This document shows, piece after piece, positions 27,771-38,207 of a stretch of DNA of 64,000 bases. The notes under the pieces are model-generated. The model was not told the origin of the DNA and did not search any database. It was given only the letters and a program-made list of their open reading frames with translations. The DNA lies in NCBI GenBank assembly GCA_905233185.1, contig CAJODB010000002.1, positions 1-64,000 on the forward strand, given 5' to 3'. The translations under genes were made by a program, and so were the position numbers. The DNA is from an uncultured Alphaproteobacteria bacterium (lineage in GTDB: Bacteria; Pseudomonadota; Alphaproteobacteria; UBA3830). The first letter of the stretch is position 1, and each line of letters opens with the position of its first letter.

Positions 27771-29570
27771 CTACTCTTCACGCATTTTAAGTGCAGCTAG
27801 GAAAGTTCCATGCGGAATTTTGACGTTTCCAATCTCACGCATTTTTTTCTTTCCTTCTTTCTGTTTATCAAGAAGTTTGCGTTTTCTGGAAATATCTCCG
27901 CCGTAGCATTTCGCTGTAACATCTTTTCGAAATGCCGCAATGGTTTCGCGAGCAATAATTTTTCCGCCTATAGCTGCCTGTATAGGGATTTTGAACATGT
28001 GCCTTGGTATAAGATCCTTAAGGCGCTCACATAACTGTCTTCCACGATATTCAGCATTTTTGCGATGGACAATCATTGAAAGAGCATCGACTTGTTCACC
28101 ATTGACCAAAATAGTCATTTTTACAAGGTCTTCTCTCTCATATCCCGCTAAACTATAGTCAAAACTGGCATAACCTTTACTGATAGATTTCAATCGGTCA
28201 TAAAAATCATATACAACTTCATTTAGAGGTAGCCTATATTCTACCAAAACTCTGGTTCCAACATATGTAAGTTCCTGTTGAATCCCTCGTTTTTCTTCAC
28301 ACAGTGCCAGAATATTGCCTAAATATTCATCGGGAACAATAATTTTCGCGACGATCCACGGTTCTTCTATGAATTCAATTTTGGTTGGGTCAGGCATATC
28401 TGCCGGATTATGCATATCAATCACATTTCCGTCTGTCATATGTACTTTGTAAACAACGCTTGGAGCTGTAGTAACCAAATCAAGATTATATTCACGCTCC
28501 AGACGTTCTTCTATGACCTCTAGATGCAGCAATCCAAGGAAACCGCATCGAAAACCGAATCCCAACGCTTGTGAAGTTTCAGGTTCAAATGAAAAGCTTG
28601 CATCGTTCAGCTGTAATTTGATTAAACTGTCTTTTAATTTTGTATAGTCCACTGTGTCTACAGGAAAAATACTACAGAAGACGACATTAATACATGGTTT
28701 GAAACCAGGTAAAGGTTCTGCAGCAGGCCTGTTTTCTTGGGTTATTGTATCTCCGACACGGGCATCTCCAACGCTTTTGATTCCTGCAATAATATAACCG
28801 ATTTCGCCTGTGCCAAGTTCGCTTACTTCTTTTGGTTTTGGCGTAAAAACGCCAACTTTTTCAACATTATAGACCATTCCGGCGGCCATTAATTTGACTT
28901 TCATGCCAGGCTTTATGATTCCATCTTTTACACGCACCAAAGTCACAACACCCATGTAAGGATCGTACCAACTATCTACCAAAAGAGCTTTCAGAGGTGC
29001 CGTTGCTCCTCCTTTTGGTTCAGGAAGTCGCTGTACAAGAGCTTCAAGCACATCTTCAACACCAAATCCTGTTTTTGCAGAAATCTGAATAGCGTCTGTG
29101 CAATCTAGACCGATAACGTCTTCAATTTGTTCACTAACGCGGTCGATATCAGCAGCTGGAAGATCAATTTTGTTAAGAACAACTATAATTTCATGATCAT
29201 GCTCGATAGCTTGATATACATTTGCCAGTGTTTGGGCTTCAACACCTTGTGTCGCATCTACTACCAAAACCGAACCTTCGCATGCCGCAAGAGATCTGCT
29301 GACTTCATACGAAAAATCCACATGTCCCGGAGTATCCATAAGATTCAACTGATATATATTTCCGTCTTTTGCTTTATAGTTCAGACGTACCGTTTGAGCT
29401 TTTATAGTAATACCACGCTCGCGTTCAATATCCATAGAATCAAGGAGCTGATCACGGAATTCTCGATTGTCCACAGCTCCGCACATCTGTATTAATCTAT
29501 CTGCGAGAGTGGACTTTCCATGGTCTATATGAGCGATAATTGCGAAATTTCGAATCTTATTCAGGTTCAT
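27771..29570 (-). CDS. lepA: Elongation factor 4 (LepA), translational GTPase
   Basis: Ribosome-associated GTPase related to EF-G. 599 residues. G motifs are [14 protein letters not shown] (about 10-23), [24 protein letters not shown] and [10 protein letters not shown]. Domains II, III and V follow, then the LepA-specific C-terminal domain rich in Lys/Arg ([21 protein letters not shown]). Starts four bases inside the pheT stop, so pheS, pheT and lepA form a minus-strand run. Confidence 0.97.
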   Translation of the reverse strand: MNLNKIRNFAIIAHIDHGKSTLADRLIQMCGAVDNREFRDQLLDSMDIERERGITIKAQTVRLNYKAKDGNIYQLNLMDTPGHVDFSYEVSRSLAACEGSVLVVDATQGVEAQTLANVYQAIEHDHEIIVVLNKIDLPAADIDRVSEQIEDVIGLDCTDAIQISAKTGFGVEDVLEALVQRLPEPKGGATAPLKALLVDSWYDPYMGVVTLVRVKDGIIKPGMKVKLMAAGMVYNVEKVGVFTPKPKEVSELGTGEIGYIIAGIKSVGDARVGDTITQENRPAAEPLPGFKPCINVVFCSIFPVDTVDYTKLKDSLIKLQLNDASFSFEPETSQALGFGFRCGFLGLLHLEVIEERLEREYNLDLVTTAPSVVYKVHMTDGNVIDMHNPADMPDPTKIEFIEEPWIVAKIIVPDEYLGNILALCEEKRGIQQELTYVGTRVLVEYRLPLNEVVYDFYDRLKSISKGYASFDYSLAGYEREDLVKMTILVNGEQVDALSMIVHRKNAEYRGRQLCERLKDLIPRHMFKIPIQAAIGGKIIARETIAAFRKDVTAKCYGGDISRKRKLLDKQKEGKKKMREIGNVKIPHGTFLAALKMREE

Positions 29571-31939
29571 TTTGTGCGCAACTCTCCACCAAATTTTGTA
29601 ATATGGTTTATGACTTTTGTTGAAACTTCGTTCGCTTCATCTTCTGTAAGTGTACGGTCGTTTGCGCCAAGAGTTATGGTAAAACCTACGGCTTTCTTCT
29701 GATGAGACATCTCAAAGCAATCAAATATATCAGCTTTAATAACTCGTGAATCCAATTTGTATATTTCGCCAATCAAATTTCCGACTAATGCTTTTGCATC
29801 AAACACGAACGAAAAATCTCGTTCTATTTTCGGAAATACTTTACTGCTAAACTCTACTTTCTTTTGCAATGGCGTAATGTTGTCCAAAATGACTTCAAAA
29901 CATATTATGCGTTCATTTACAGAAAACAGTTTGCAAATTTTCGGATGCATTTCACCAAAATAACCAATTAGTTTTCGACCCAAAAATACTGCTCCGCTTC
30001 TCGAAGGGTGGTAATACGAAGGCAAATCTTTCTTTATCGTAATGTCCTTTTCAGATATGCCGTAGTATTTCAGAACTGCCAGCAAATCTGCTTTTGCATC
30101 AAAAACATCGGTTTTTCTGTTTTGATCAAGCCATGAACGGTCATGAATTTCACCGATACGAATGCCTGCAATATGTGATTCCTGCCTGCATTCGTCATAA
30201 AACACATCACCTGCTTCCATGAGTTCAACGTGCGTTTTTCCATAATTTAGAGTTCGGGACGCAGCGAGTATGAGTCCTGGCAGTAAAGATGGACGCATGA
30301 CACTAAGATCTTCGCTTATAGGATTCAGTAGAAGCAATAATTTCTTGTTTTCTTTAAAGGCTTCCGCATATTCTGTTTTTATAAAAGAGTACGAAATTAC
30401 TTCTGATAATCCTTTTGATGTCAGCAGTTTTTTTAGAGCGGTTCTATCGCGTAATGAAGTTAGCTGTTTGTCTTTTCCTTTTACAAGTGGTTCGACTTTC
30501 TGCTCAATAACAGCATCATATCCGATCAACCGCAGAATTTCTTCAACCAAATCTTCTTCAATATTCAGATCGTGACGCCAGCTTGGTGCGATAAATGTCA
30601 TACCATCTTCAGACTCTGATTTTAATTGCAGGCCTAGACGTAACAAAACGTTCTTTGCTTGTTTCCAGTCAACTTCAAAACCAGCTATGCTATTTAACTT
30701 TTCTTTTGTTAAAACTATTGGTTGATCATTCTTTGAGATTTCTCCCGCCGTAAAAATGCTACTTGCTTCACCACCGCAAAGTTCGATTATTGTCTTTGTA
30801 ACATTTTCAAGCTCAGGTACGCATGATTCACGATCAATGCCACGTTCGAATCTTGTTCGTGAATCGCTTGTGATATTCAGAAAACCACCCGCTTTGGATA
30901 CGGAAATAGGGTCAAAAAACGCAGATTCTATTAGTATATCCGTTGTATTTTCATCACAAGCAGCCTTTGCGCTTCCCATAACTCCCATGAGGCACAAAAT
31001 ATCTTTGCGATCTGTTGTTACAAGCATATCTCCCTGAAGAATACGCTCATTTCCCTTAATATCGATGAATTTTTCTTTATTTTTTGCGAATCTTATAGAT
31101 ATATCACCTTCAATTTTGTTTAAATCATACACATGTAAAGGGCGTCCACGATCAACAAGCCATAAATTCGAAAGATCTACTATTGTAGAAATGCTGTTCA
31201 TGCCTGCAGCTTTTAAACATTGCTTCAACCATGTCGGACTTTCTCCATTTTTAATTCCACGAATTACTCGCAGCGCAATAAAAGGAGCGTAATTGTGAAT
31301 ACCGTATTCTTTATGAATGTTTAAAGGAAAATCAAATGCACATTTGCAAGCTACTTGTTCAGATTCAATGAGTGTTCCTGCACCTGCAGCCACGAGATCT
31401 CGTGCAATGCCTTTTACAGAAAAACAGTCTCCTCGATTTGGTGTAATGGATATGTCGAAAATTCCACCATCATATCCCAATATTTCACCAATAGAGGCAG
31501 ACAAATCCGTTTCAGGATCTATTTCTATAATGCCGTGACCGTCGCTGGCATCGGGTAGAGCCAGTTCATCACGTGAACACATCATGCCTTCGCTATCTAT
31601 TCCGCGAATTTTGCTTTTCTTTAAAATAACACCACTGCCCGGTATGAAAGCTCCGGGAAGTGCCAAGATCGTTTTTAGCCCAGCTCGTGCATTAGGAGCT
31701 CCGCAAACGATATGATATTTCTTTCCGTCGCTATCTATAACTTCACAAACTTTTAATCTGTCCGCATTTGGATGTTTTTCTGTGCTTTCTATTTGCGCGA
31801 GTTTAAATTTATCAAAAACAACCGACGGATCTTCAAAACTTTCTACTTCCAGCCCTATAGACGTAAGTTTCTCTGCAATCTGATTGGCACTTAATTCCGT
31901 AGATAAATAATTCTTTAGCCAGTTATATGTGAAACGCAC
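29567..31939 (-). CDS. pheT: Phenylalanyl-tRNA synthetase beta subunit
   Basis: Charges tRNA-Phe as an alpha2-beta2 enzyme with PheS. 790 residues, usual length. The N-terminal tRNA-binding OB domain has [23 protein letters not shown] (about 46-68). B3/B4 editing ([21 protein letters not shown]), B5, a synthetase-like core and the C-terminal FDX-ACB domain ([17 protein letters not shown]) follow in order. Overlaps lepA by four bases; pheS lies 71 bases upstream. Confidence 0.97.
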   Translation of the reverse strand: MRFTYNWLKNYLSTELSANQIAEKLTSIGLEVESFEDPSVVFDKFKLAQIESTEKHPNADRLKVCEVIDSDGKKYHIVCGAPNARAGLKTILALPGAFIPGSGVILKKSKIRGIDSEGMMCSRDELALPDASDGHGIIEIDPETDLSASIGEILGYDGGIFDISITPNRGDCFSVKGIARDLVAAGAGTLIESEQVACKCAFDFPLNIHKEYGIHNYAPFIALRVIRGIKNGESPTWLKQCLKAAGMNSISTIVDLSNLWLVDRGRPLHVYDLNKIEGDISIRFAKNKEKFIDIKGNERILQGDMLVTTDRKDILCLMGVMGSAKAACDENTTDILIESAFFDPISVSKAGGFLNITSDSRTRFERGIDRESCVPELENVTKTIIELCGGEASSIFTAGEISKNDQPIVLTKEKLNSIAGFEVDWKQAKNVLLRLGLQLKSESEDGMTFIAPSWRHDLNIEEDLVEEILRLIGYDAVIEQKVEPLVKGKDKQLTSLRDRTALKKLLTSKGLSEVISYSFIKTEYAEAFKENKKLLLLLNPISEDLSVMRPSLLPGLILAASRTLNYGKTHVELMEAGDVFYDECRQESHIAGIRIGEIHDRSWLDQNRKTDVFDAKADLLAVLKYYGISEKDITIKKDLPSYYHPSRSGAVFLGRKLIGYFGEMHPKICKLFSVNERIICFEVILDNITPLQKKVEFSSKVFPKIERDFSFVFDAKALVGNLIGEIYKLDSRVIKADIFDCFEMSHQKKAVGFTITLGANDRTLTEDEANEVSTKVINHITKFGGELRTK

Positions 31940-32010
31940 GATTACATCTCCAAAGTTCTATTCGTTATTCTATTATTGGCCTTTTCCAAAAAACGCTGCC
32001 ATTTTATTAT

Positions 32011-33069
32011 TTATTTCGCTACATAACTAAAACCAAAAGCATCTCTCCAGCGCGAATCGGATTCAAAATATCCTCGCAAATCAGAGACGCCATATTTAAG
32101 CGATGTTAATCTTTCTAAACCAAAACCAAATGCTATGCCTTGATACTTTTTCGGATCTATATTTCCGGCTTTCAAAACATTTGGATGAACTACTCCTCCG
32201 CCTGCGACTTCCATCCATTTATCGCCGCTTCCGAACATAATTTTTCCACCTTTAACTTCGTAATTAATATCGATTTCCGTAGATGGTTCGGTAAAAGGAA
32301 AAAAACTTGGACGCAATCTTAATTTTATTTGCGGAACTCCAAAGAATTTTTTCAAAAAGTCAGTCATAAGGTACTTAAGATGAGCGAAACTAATTCCTTC
32401 GCCAACCATAAGTCCTTCAATTTGATTAAACATAGGCGTGTGGGTAGCATCGTAGTCACTTCTGTATACACGCCCAATGGAAAAATACCTAAAAGGAGGT
32501 TTATTATTCGCAAGCATAGATCTTATCTGAACAGGCGATGTATGTGTACGTAATAATTTCCGCCCTTCTTCTCCATCTGCAGGATAATTCAAATAAAATG
32601 TATCATGCATAGTGCGCGCAGGATGATGATCCGGAATATTCAATGCAGTAAAATTGTAGTATTCACTTTCAATATTCGGACCTTCTGCGAAAGTAAAACC
32701 ATATTCCGACAAAATATCGGCAATTTCATCGGCAACTTTGGTAAGTGGATGCAAGCTTCCTGATGGGCGTACACGAGCAGGCATTGTAATATCTACGAAT
32801 TCGGAAACAAGCTTTTTCTCTAATTCTGCTATTTCCAGCCTTACAGCTTTTGAACTGATTTTATTGAGAATCTCTGTTTTTGCTGCGTTTATCTCTGTTC
32901 CTGCGATTTTTCTTTGATCTTCCGGCATATTCTTCAGAGATTTTAGGAGTTCTGTCAGTTTCCCGTTCTTTCCAAGAACGGCGACTTTGATATCTTCCAA
33001 GCGTTTTGTCGTGCTTGAATTCTCTATCTCAAATAAACATGAAGAAAGCAGTTTTTCAATATCAGTCAC
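32011..33069 (-). CDS. pheS: Phenylalanyl-tRNA synthetase alpha subunit
   Basis: Catalytic subunit of phenylalanyl-tRNA synthetase, class II. 352 residues. An N-terminal coiled coil (about 1-95) is followed by motif 2 (GRVYRSDYDATHTPMFNQIEG) and motif 3 (GIAFGFGLERLTSLKYG). The Phe-specific block RTMHDTFYL is present. It heads the pheS-pheT-lepA run. Confidence 0.97.
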   Translation of the reverse strand: MTDIEKLLSSCLFEIENSSTTKRLEDIKVAVLGKNGKLTELLKSLKNMPEDQRKIAGTEINAAKTEILNKISSKAVRLEIAELEKKLVSEFVDITMPARVRPSGSLHPLTKVADEIADILSEYGFTFAEGPNIESEYYNFTALNIPDHHPARTMHDTFYLNYPADGEEGRKLLRTHTSPVQIRSMLANNKPPFRYFSIGRVYRSDYDATHTPMFNQIEGLMVGEGISFAHLKYLMTDFLKKFFGVPQIKLRLRPSFFPFTEPSTEIDINYEVKGGKIMFGSGDKWMEVAGGGVVHPNVLKAGNIDPKKYQGIAFGFGLERLTSLKYGVSDLRGYFESDSRWRDAFGFSYVAK

Positions 33070-33162
33070 GAGTGCCTCATTTTATCAAAAACACCGTCAC
33101 ATCCTATCAGAAAAAGATAATTCTTAAAAGGTTAACGAAGAGGCTTTTGTTTTTGCCATTTC

Positions 33163-34458
33163 TTATTTTTTACAAAAGCAGTAAAACGGTACGCTTACTA
33201 AAAACATTATCGTGCTAATAAAAATAAGCTTTTCTCCTGAACCAAATATTGCAGCGAACGTATATATTATAGAAATGAACCCAACAATTGGCAGTAGAAT
33301 TTTTTCAGAAGTTGTCAGAGTTTCCTTTTTCGTAACAGCGAGATAACAAAATGCGATAGCTGAATAGAAATACGGTAACAACATTGCAAGAACTGAGACG
33401 TCAATCAATAATTCCGTTAAATTCACCAAAGATGGTTGATAGGTAGCTAAAAAGACGATGGCCATCAAAACACTTCCGACCCATACGCCGACGGGAGCAC
33501 CATTTTTGTTTGTTTGTGCGAAGTATCTAGGGAACAGGCCCTCTTTTGCCGCTGCATATGGCACTTGTCCTTGAATTAAAATCCACCCATTCAATGAACC
33601 ATATATGCCTATAATACCCGTAACGATCATCGCAATACTTCCCCAATGACCGAAAATTTTCTTTGCAGCATCGACATACGGAGCTTTTGAAACAATTAAT
33701 TCAGCTTGAGGAATCATTCCTGAGATCACGATAGCACCGCATATGTATACAAAAGCCGTAAGCAATACTCCGTTTATAGTAGCAAGCGGAATAGTCCTCT
33801 TTGGATTTTCCACATTTCCGGCTGGTATAGTTGCAGATTCCAATCCTATAAATGCCCAAAGTAACACTGAAGCCATTGCTCCAAGAGATGATATAGCTGA
33901 ATCAGTATTTATCGAGCGAAAATCGAATGTTTTCGAAAAATCTACAAAGAAAATGCCGAAAAAAGCTATGACGATCAAAGGAAGAATCTTAATAATTACG
34001 ATTATGACCTCAAAAAATATTGATTCTTTCATTCCCAATGTATTTATAAATGTAAACAATGCGATTATTGCTAGCCCAAACGTTATTGCAAAGGTCTGAT
34101 TGGCTATTAAATCAGGACAAAAAATCGACATGTACTGCATGCCACCTACGAGCAATGATACGCTTCCACACCAGGAACTTATCCAATATCCCCATGCCAT
34201 TTGGAAGCCTACAAAATCGCCGAATACATGCCGCGCAAAAGTATATGGTCCTCCGGCTTTTGGTATCCACATACTTAATTTGGAAAAGACCAAAGCAAGA
34301 GCAAGTGCGCCAATTGTTGTCAGTATCCATCCGATTATTGATATATTTCCGTAAGGCGCCAATATCGCAGGAGCAAGCAATACGCCTGAGCCGATCATAT
34401 TTCCTGCGACAAGTGAAGTTGCTTTGACGAGACCGATTTTGTGATTATCTTGATTCAT
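33163..34458 (-). CDS. APC-family amino-acid permease or antiporter (AdiC/PotE-like)
   Basis: 431 residues and about twelve membrane segments. The N-terminal signature GLVKATSLVAGNMIGSGVLLAP and the later AGGPYTFARHVFGDFVGFQMAWGYW match the AdiC/PotE/CadB branch of APC transporters, which often exchange basic amino acids or polyamines. Specificity cannot be read directly. Its start overlaps the small lipoprotein gene by 14 bases and a PotD-like binding protein is just upstream, consistent with uptake of cationic substrates from a host. Confidence 0.88.
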   Translation of the reverse strand: MNQDNHKIGLVKATSLVAGNMIGSGVLLAPAILAPYGNISIIGWILTTIGALALALVFSKLSMWIPKAGGPYTFARHVFGDFVGFQMAWGYWISSWCGSVSLLVGGMQYMSIFCPDLIANQTFAITFGLAIIALFTFINTLGMKESIFFEVIIVIIKILPLIVIAFFGIFFVDFSKTFDFRSINTDSAISSLGAMASVLLWAFIGLESATIPAGNVENPKRTIPLATINGVLLTAFVYICGAIVISGMIPQAELIVSKAPYVDAAKKIFGHWGSIAMIVTGIIGIYGSLNGWILIQGQVPYAAAKEGLFPRYFAQTNKNGAPVGVWVGSVLMAIVFLATYQPSLVNLTELLIDVSVLAMLLPYFYSAIAFCYLAVTKKETLTTSEKILLPIVGFISIIYTFAAIFGSGEKLIFISTIMFLVSVPFYCFCKK

Positions 34459-34663
34459 TTTTCACTCCAATAGCGGCCCTTCTTTTTTCAAGGGCGTTTC
34501 GTTTTTTTACAACTTCCTTATATGAAAAAGATTTGCGATCTATATCAGGAAGTTCGGGCGTTTCGTAAAAAGAACATGAAACAAAAGCGAAAAAAATAAG
34601 AAAAATCAATGACTTTTGCGCTATATTTTTTGAAATTTCGAAAAAATTCGTTTTATTCATCAA
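34445..34663 (-). CDS. Small predicted lipoprotein
   Basis: 72 residues, not recognised. A hydrophobic stretch SLIFLIFFAFVSC ends in a lipobox-like VSC with Cys30, followed by a short charged mature part (YETPELPDIDRKSFSYKEVVKKRNALEKRR). The gene overlaps both neighbours (11 bases with the binding protein, 14 with the permease), which supports its being real and translated with them. Confidence 0.65.
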   Translation of the reverse strand: MMNKTNFFEISKNIAQKSLIFLIFFAFVSCSFYETPELPDIDRKSFSYKEVVKKRNALEKRRAAIGVKNESR

Positions 34664-35813
34664 TTTTGCTCACGGATTTTATAACAGTTAACAAACGAGT
34701 TTTAAGCGATTCTATTTTTGGTGAAGACGGCTTTTCTATATAGCATTTTTTCCTTACTTCATCTGTAGGATATATGTTGCTATTTTTCAGTAGTTCTTTA
34801 TTAACAAATTTTGCAGAGGCTATAACAGTATTTGCTCTCGATGTGCAGTTTGTAACATATGCAATTACTTGTGGATTAAAAATAAATTTGAAAAAAGCAT
34901 AAGCATTTTTAACGTGTTTTGCATTAATAGGAATTGCTGCGACGTCGACCCATAATGATGCCCCTTCTTTCGGAAAAATGAATTTTATGTTTGATTTCTT
35001 GTTAGTCATGCTTGATTTCAAGATATCTCCTGAAGTGCTCAAGACAGCACAGGCATTTTCTGAAGCCAAATCTTCAAAACCATAAGCCGTAAACTTTGAT
35101 ATATATGGACGGATTTTTTTCAATTGTTCCGCTGCTTTGATTATGTCTTTTTCATCTTCACTTTCCGGGTTTAATCCAAGATATGCCAAGACAGCCGGGA
35201 ATAATTCATCAGGTGATTCATATAAAGATATACGATACTTACTTAATTTCTCAGCGAAAATAGGATCAAATAGCAGAGCGTAACTATTTGTTGGAGCGTC
35301 TTTTGCAAGAGCTTCTATTACATCAGCATTTATTCCAATTCCTGATATTCCAAACTGATAAGGTACAGCATGTTGGTTATCGATATCGTACTTAGCCAGC
35401 CGATTCATGATATCTTTATCGAAAATTTCGCAATTTATTTTTGTTTTATCTAGTTTTTGATATATTCCTGCATTCAGTTGTCGAGAGAAATGCGGCCAAG
35501 CTGTCGGAAAAACTATATCGTATTGCGCACCACCCGCCAATAATTTTGCTTCTAAAATCTCATTTGAATCAAAAATATCGACAATTACTCTAACACCGCT
35601 TAATTTTTCGAATAATTCAATCAGTTCATATGGTATATAATCTATTCCGACATTTATATACAGTATTCTCTCATCGTCTAAGTCTTTAAAATCTTCTTTC
35701 GATAAATTTTTATATAGTTCTGTACAAGATTCACTAACGACAATATCACTATTTTGAAAATAAAAACCGTACGCAATAAATGCAGCTATAATAAGAGCGA
35801 ATAATTTCTTCAT
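34653..35813 (-). CDS. PotD/PotF-like extracellular solute-binding protein
   Basis: 386 residues resembling spermidine/putrescine-binding proteins of ABC transporters. An N-terminal hydrophobic segment (LFALIIAAFIAYGFYF) is followed by ILYINVGIDYIPYELIELFEKLSGVRVIVDIFDSNEILEAKL, the usual opening of the family, then QYDIVFPTAWPHFSRQL, AVPYQFGISGIGIN, and AAIPINAKHVKNAYAFFKFIFNPQV. No permease or ATPase of a Pot ABC system is adjacent; instead an APC permease lies downstream. The start overlaps pssA by four bases. Confidence 0.85.
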   Translation of the reverse strand: MKKLFALIIAAFIAYGFYFQNSDIVVSESCTELYKNLSKEDFKDLDDERILYINVGIDYIPYELIELFEKLSGVRVIVDIFDSNEILEAKLLAGGAQYDIVFPTAWPHFSRQLNAGIYQKLDKTKINCEIFDKDIMNRLAKYDIDNQHAVPYQFGISGIGINADVIEALAKDAPTNSYALLFDPIFAEKLSKYRISLYESPDELFPAVLAYLGLNPESEDEKDIIKAAEQLKKIRPYISKFTAYGFEDLASENACAVLSTSGDILKSSMTNKKSNIKFIFPKEGASLWVDVAAIPINAKHVKNAYAFFKFIFNPQVIAYVTNCTSRANTVIASAKFVNKELLKNSNIYPTDEVRKKCYIEKPSSPKIESLKTRLLTVIKSVSKIDE

Positions 35814-36688
35814 TGCTTTTTTGTGGTATCCTTCGGCAGATGTTTTTGCATCGGTTGCGGCTGGTCACTTTTGTTTTCACCGATGCTATCATTCTGCTCA
35901 TTTTGCGCAAGTTCTTCCATTTTGCGCTGTTTATAGCAGTATGCTCCGTAAGGAATCATTGCAATATACATAAATGTCAAACAGCTTAAAGTAACCCAAG
36001 GCGTTGTTATCATACATATTATTATAAGGCTGATTACAACCAGCTCAGGCGAAGCAAAACCTCCTTTAAATTCAATCATTTTTGATGAAAAGCTTTTTAT
36101 TCTGCTAATCATCATAATTCCTGAAAATAATGCGCATAACGAGACGAAAAATGGATTTAAAAATGAAAGATTATCGGTTGAAAAATAAAGAATCATCGGA
36201 AATAACGCAATAATTGCGCCGGCAGGAGCGGGAACTCCTGTAAAGTACTTTTTCATCCAGGCAGGTTGCTCTTCGTTCAAAATCAAAACAGCATTAAATC
36301 GAGCTAATCTTAAAGCGCAGCAAATTGCAAAAAACATACAAATACCCCATCCGAGTCCTTCCATGAAATATAAGACCCTGAGGAAAATTAAAAGAGCTGG
36401 AGCAACGCCAAAGCAAACCAAATCTGAAAGAGAATCGAGTTCTGCTCCAAATTGCGATGAATGCCCTATCATGCGGGCGACTCGTCCGTCGAAGGAATCA
36501 AGCAAGGCGGATATCAATACACATGCAACCGCTGTCTCCCACTTATGGAACAAAGCGAATCTTACCGCTGTTAATCCAAAGCAAAGAGAAGCTATCGTTA
36601 TTATATTAGGAAGCATTTTCATGGCGGAACTTTTTTGTCTGATACTTATCCTTTTATTATCGTTATTGCTCTCGACTTCTTCTTTCAT
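35810..36688 (-). CDS. pssA: CDP-diacylglycerol-serine O-phosphatidyltransferase
   Basis: Makes phosphatidylserine for phosphatidylethanolamine synthesis. 292 residues from ATG 36688, which follows AGGTGA; an ATG at 36709 would add seven residues. The CDP-alcohol phosphatidyltransferase motif is clear: SFDGRVARMIGHSSQFGAELDSLSD (DGx2ARx8Gx3Dx3D). Several membrane helices follow, and a charged cytoplasmic tail of about 45 residues (ELAQNEQNDSIGENKSD) is longer than usual. psd, the next enzyme in the pathway, lies upstream. Confidence 0.94.
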   Translation of the reverse strand: MKEEVESNNDNKRISIRQKSSAMKMLPNIITIASLCFGLTAVRFALFHKWETAVACVLISALLDSFDGRVARMIGHSSQFGAELDSLSDLVCFGVAPALLIFLRVLYFMEGLGWGICMFFAICCALRLARFNAVLILNEEQPAWMKKYFTGVPAPAGAIIALFPMILYFSTDNLSFLNPFFVSLCALFSGIMMISRIKSFSSKMIEFKGGFASPELVVISLIIICMITTPWVTLSCLTFMYIAMIPYGAYCYKQRKMEELAQNEQNDSIGENKSDQPQPMQKHLPKDTTKKQ

Positions 36689-36803
36689 GAAATCACCTTT
36701 TTTGTACACAAATAAAACAACAACTTACAAATTTCCATCAAACGCAAGGCTTAACAGAAGTTCGAAATCAGCAAAAACTCATTTCGACTTTATATAATAC
36801 CAA

Positions 36804-37454
36804 TTATGCTTTGAAACTTGCAAGGATTGTCTCACCCGCGACTGCAACTTGCCCATCTTCGACGCAAATTTTCACGTAGTCTGGAAGATATACATCAACG
36901 CGACTGCCAAAACGGATGATACCAACACGATCTCCCATTTCCAATTGCTGTCCTTCTGTAATATCGCATCTGATTCTGCGAGCAATGAGTCCTGCAATTT
37001 GTACGAAAACGACCTTTGTGCCATCCGGCATAGTCATATACGTAGCTTGACGTTCGTTATATTCGCTGGCTTTATCAAGGGAAACATTAAAAAACTTACC
37101 CGGAATATAAAGGATCTTATCAACAATACCTGAAACTGGCGCTCTGTTTACGTGCACGTTAAGAATGCTCATAAATATACTGACTTTTTTCCAAGTTCCG
37201 TTTAATTCTAATTCTGCAGGAGGCTCACACTCAGAAACTCGGAGAATAATACCATCTGCAGGACTTATGGCGACCGTTTTTGATGATGGATGCACACGCT
37301 CGGGATCTCTGAAAAACAAAAGACAGCCGATAGTTGCAAGAAAACCAAGCCAGCCCATGTTATTACCTATATGACCGAGCAAAATCGCTATAACAGCAGC
37401 GACTCCTGCGAATTTCCATCCATCACGATCAAAAGGCAGTCTGATATTCTTCAT
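36804..37454 (-). CDS. psd: Phosphatidylserine decarboxylase
   Basis: Converts phosphatidylserine to phosphatidylethanolamine. 216 residues, the short type with two N-terminal membrane segments. The proenzyme cleavage site is in GIIRFGSRVDVYLPD: cleavage before Ser gives the pyruvoyl group. Conserved SPADGIILRV and MSILNVHVNRAPVSG blocks are present. It heads the psd-pssA pair. Confidence 0.95.
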   Translation of the reverse strand: MKNIRLPFDRDGWKFAGVAAVIAILLGHIGNNMGWLGFLATIGCLLFFRDPERVHPSSKTVAISPADGIILRVSECEPPAELELNGTWKKVSIFMSILNVHVNRAPVSGIVDKILYIPGKFFNVSLDKASEYNERQATYMTMPDGTKVVFVQIAGLIARRIRCDITEGQQLEMGDRVGIIRFGSRVDVYLPDYVKICVEDGQVAVAGETILASFKA

Positions 37455-37583
37455 AAATATTCCTCATTTCCTTACGGTCAGTCGAGGGATTATAGCTTTA
37501 TTGTAGATTCATTGCAAATTTACGCGTTATTTTCTTGCTCTCTTTCTCATAATCATACGTATGAGCGCTGTTGAAAAATCCTT

Positions 37584-38030
37584 CTATTCTTTCTCTTTTT
37601 CTGTAGACTGGTCTTTGCGTATATCCGCTTTTAGAATATTCTCTGACTCTTTCCATATATAATTCATAAATTTCGGGTTTGCTTTCATCTCTTTCGGAGA
37701 TAATACTTGCGCTTCCTTTACTGCTGTGTATAAATTCATAGTCCTTATTCTATTACGAGTGCCTTTTGGATAAGACATTCCTACGTAATTATTAGTTACC
37801 AAATAGTCATCAATTAAAAATAGGCAATCTAAAGCGTTTTGATAAAAATGTTTCCTAAAATCAGTTTTTTGCATTCGAACAATGGATTTTAGCACTTGTT
37901 CTCTGTTTATACCTTCTTCGGTTGTGCTATTTCGCTGCATTGATAATGCACGATTGGAAGCTGTTGTTCCTTCTATATTACAGATACATGCTAAAAAGGT
38001 TCCACATAAAACTAAATAATGAACTCTCAT
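37584..38030 (-). CDS. Exported protein of unknown function
   Basis: 148 residues, not recognised. The N-terminus MRVHYLVLCGTFLACICNIEG is a plausible signal peptide. The mature part is mostly helical and charged (NREQVLKSIVRMQKTDFRKHFYQNALDCLFLIDDYLV) and ends in a Lys/Glu-rich tail. It stands alone between psd and a divergent exported HExxH protein. Confidence 0.6.
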   Translation of the reverse strand: MRVHYLVLCGTFLACICNIEGTTASNRALSMQRNSTTEEGINREQVLKSIVRMQKTDFRKHFYQNALDCLFLIDDYLVTNNYVGMSYPKGTRNRIRTMNLYTAVKEAQVLSPKEMKANPKFMNYIWKESENILKADIRKDQSTEKEKE

Positions 38031-38207
38031 TTCTCAAAACTCCACAACAAACGCAAATTAAAAAATAACATACAATTAATTTAAAATAAAAAGAAAAATG
38101 TAAACGTTCGGAATAAAATCAGAAAGATATACAACCTCTGGATTGACTGTTTTTTTAATATCTCATACTATGACACTGTAATTTTTGCTATATTATCGGG
38201 TGGTACT

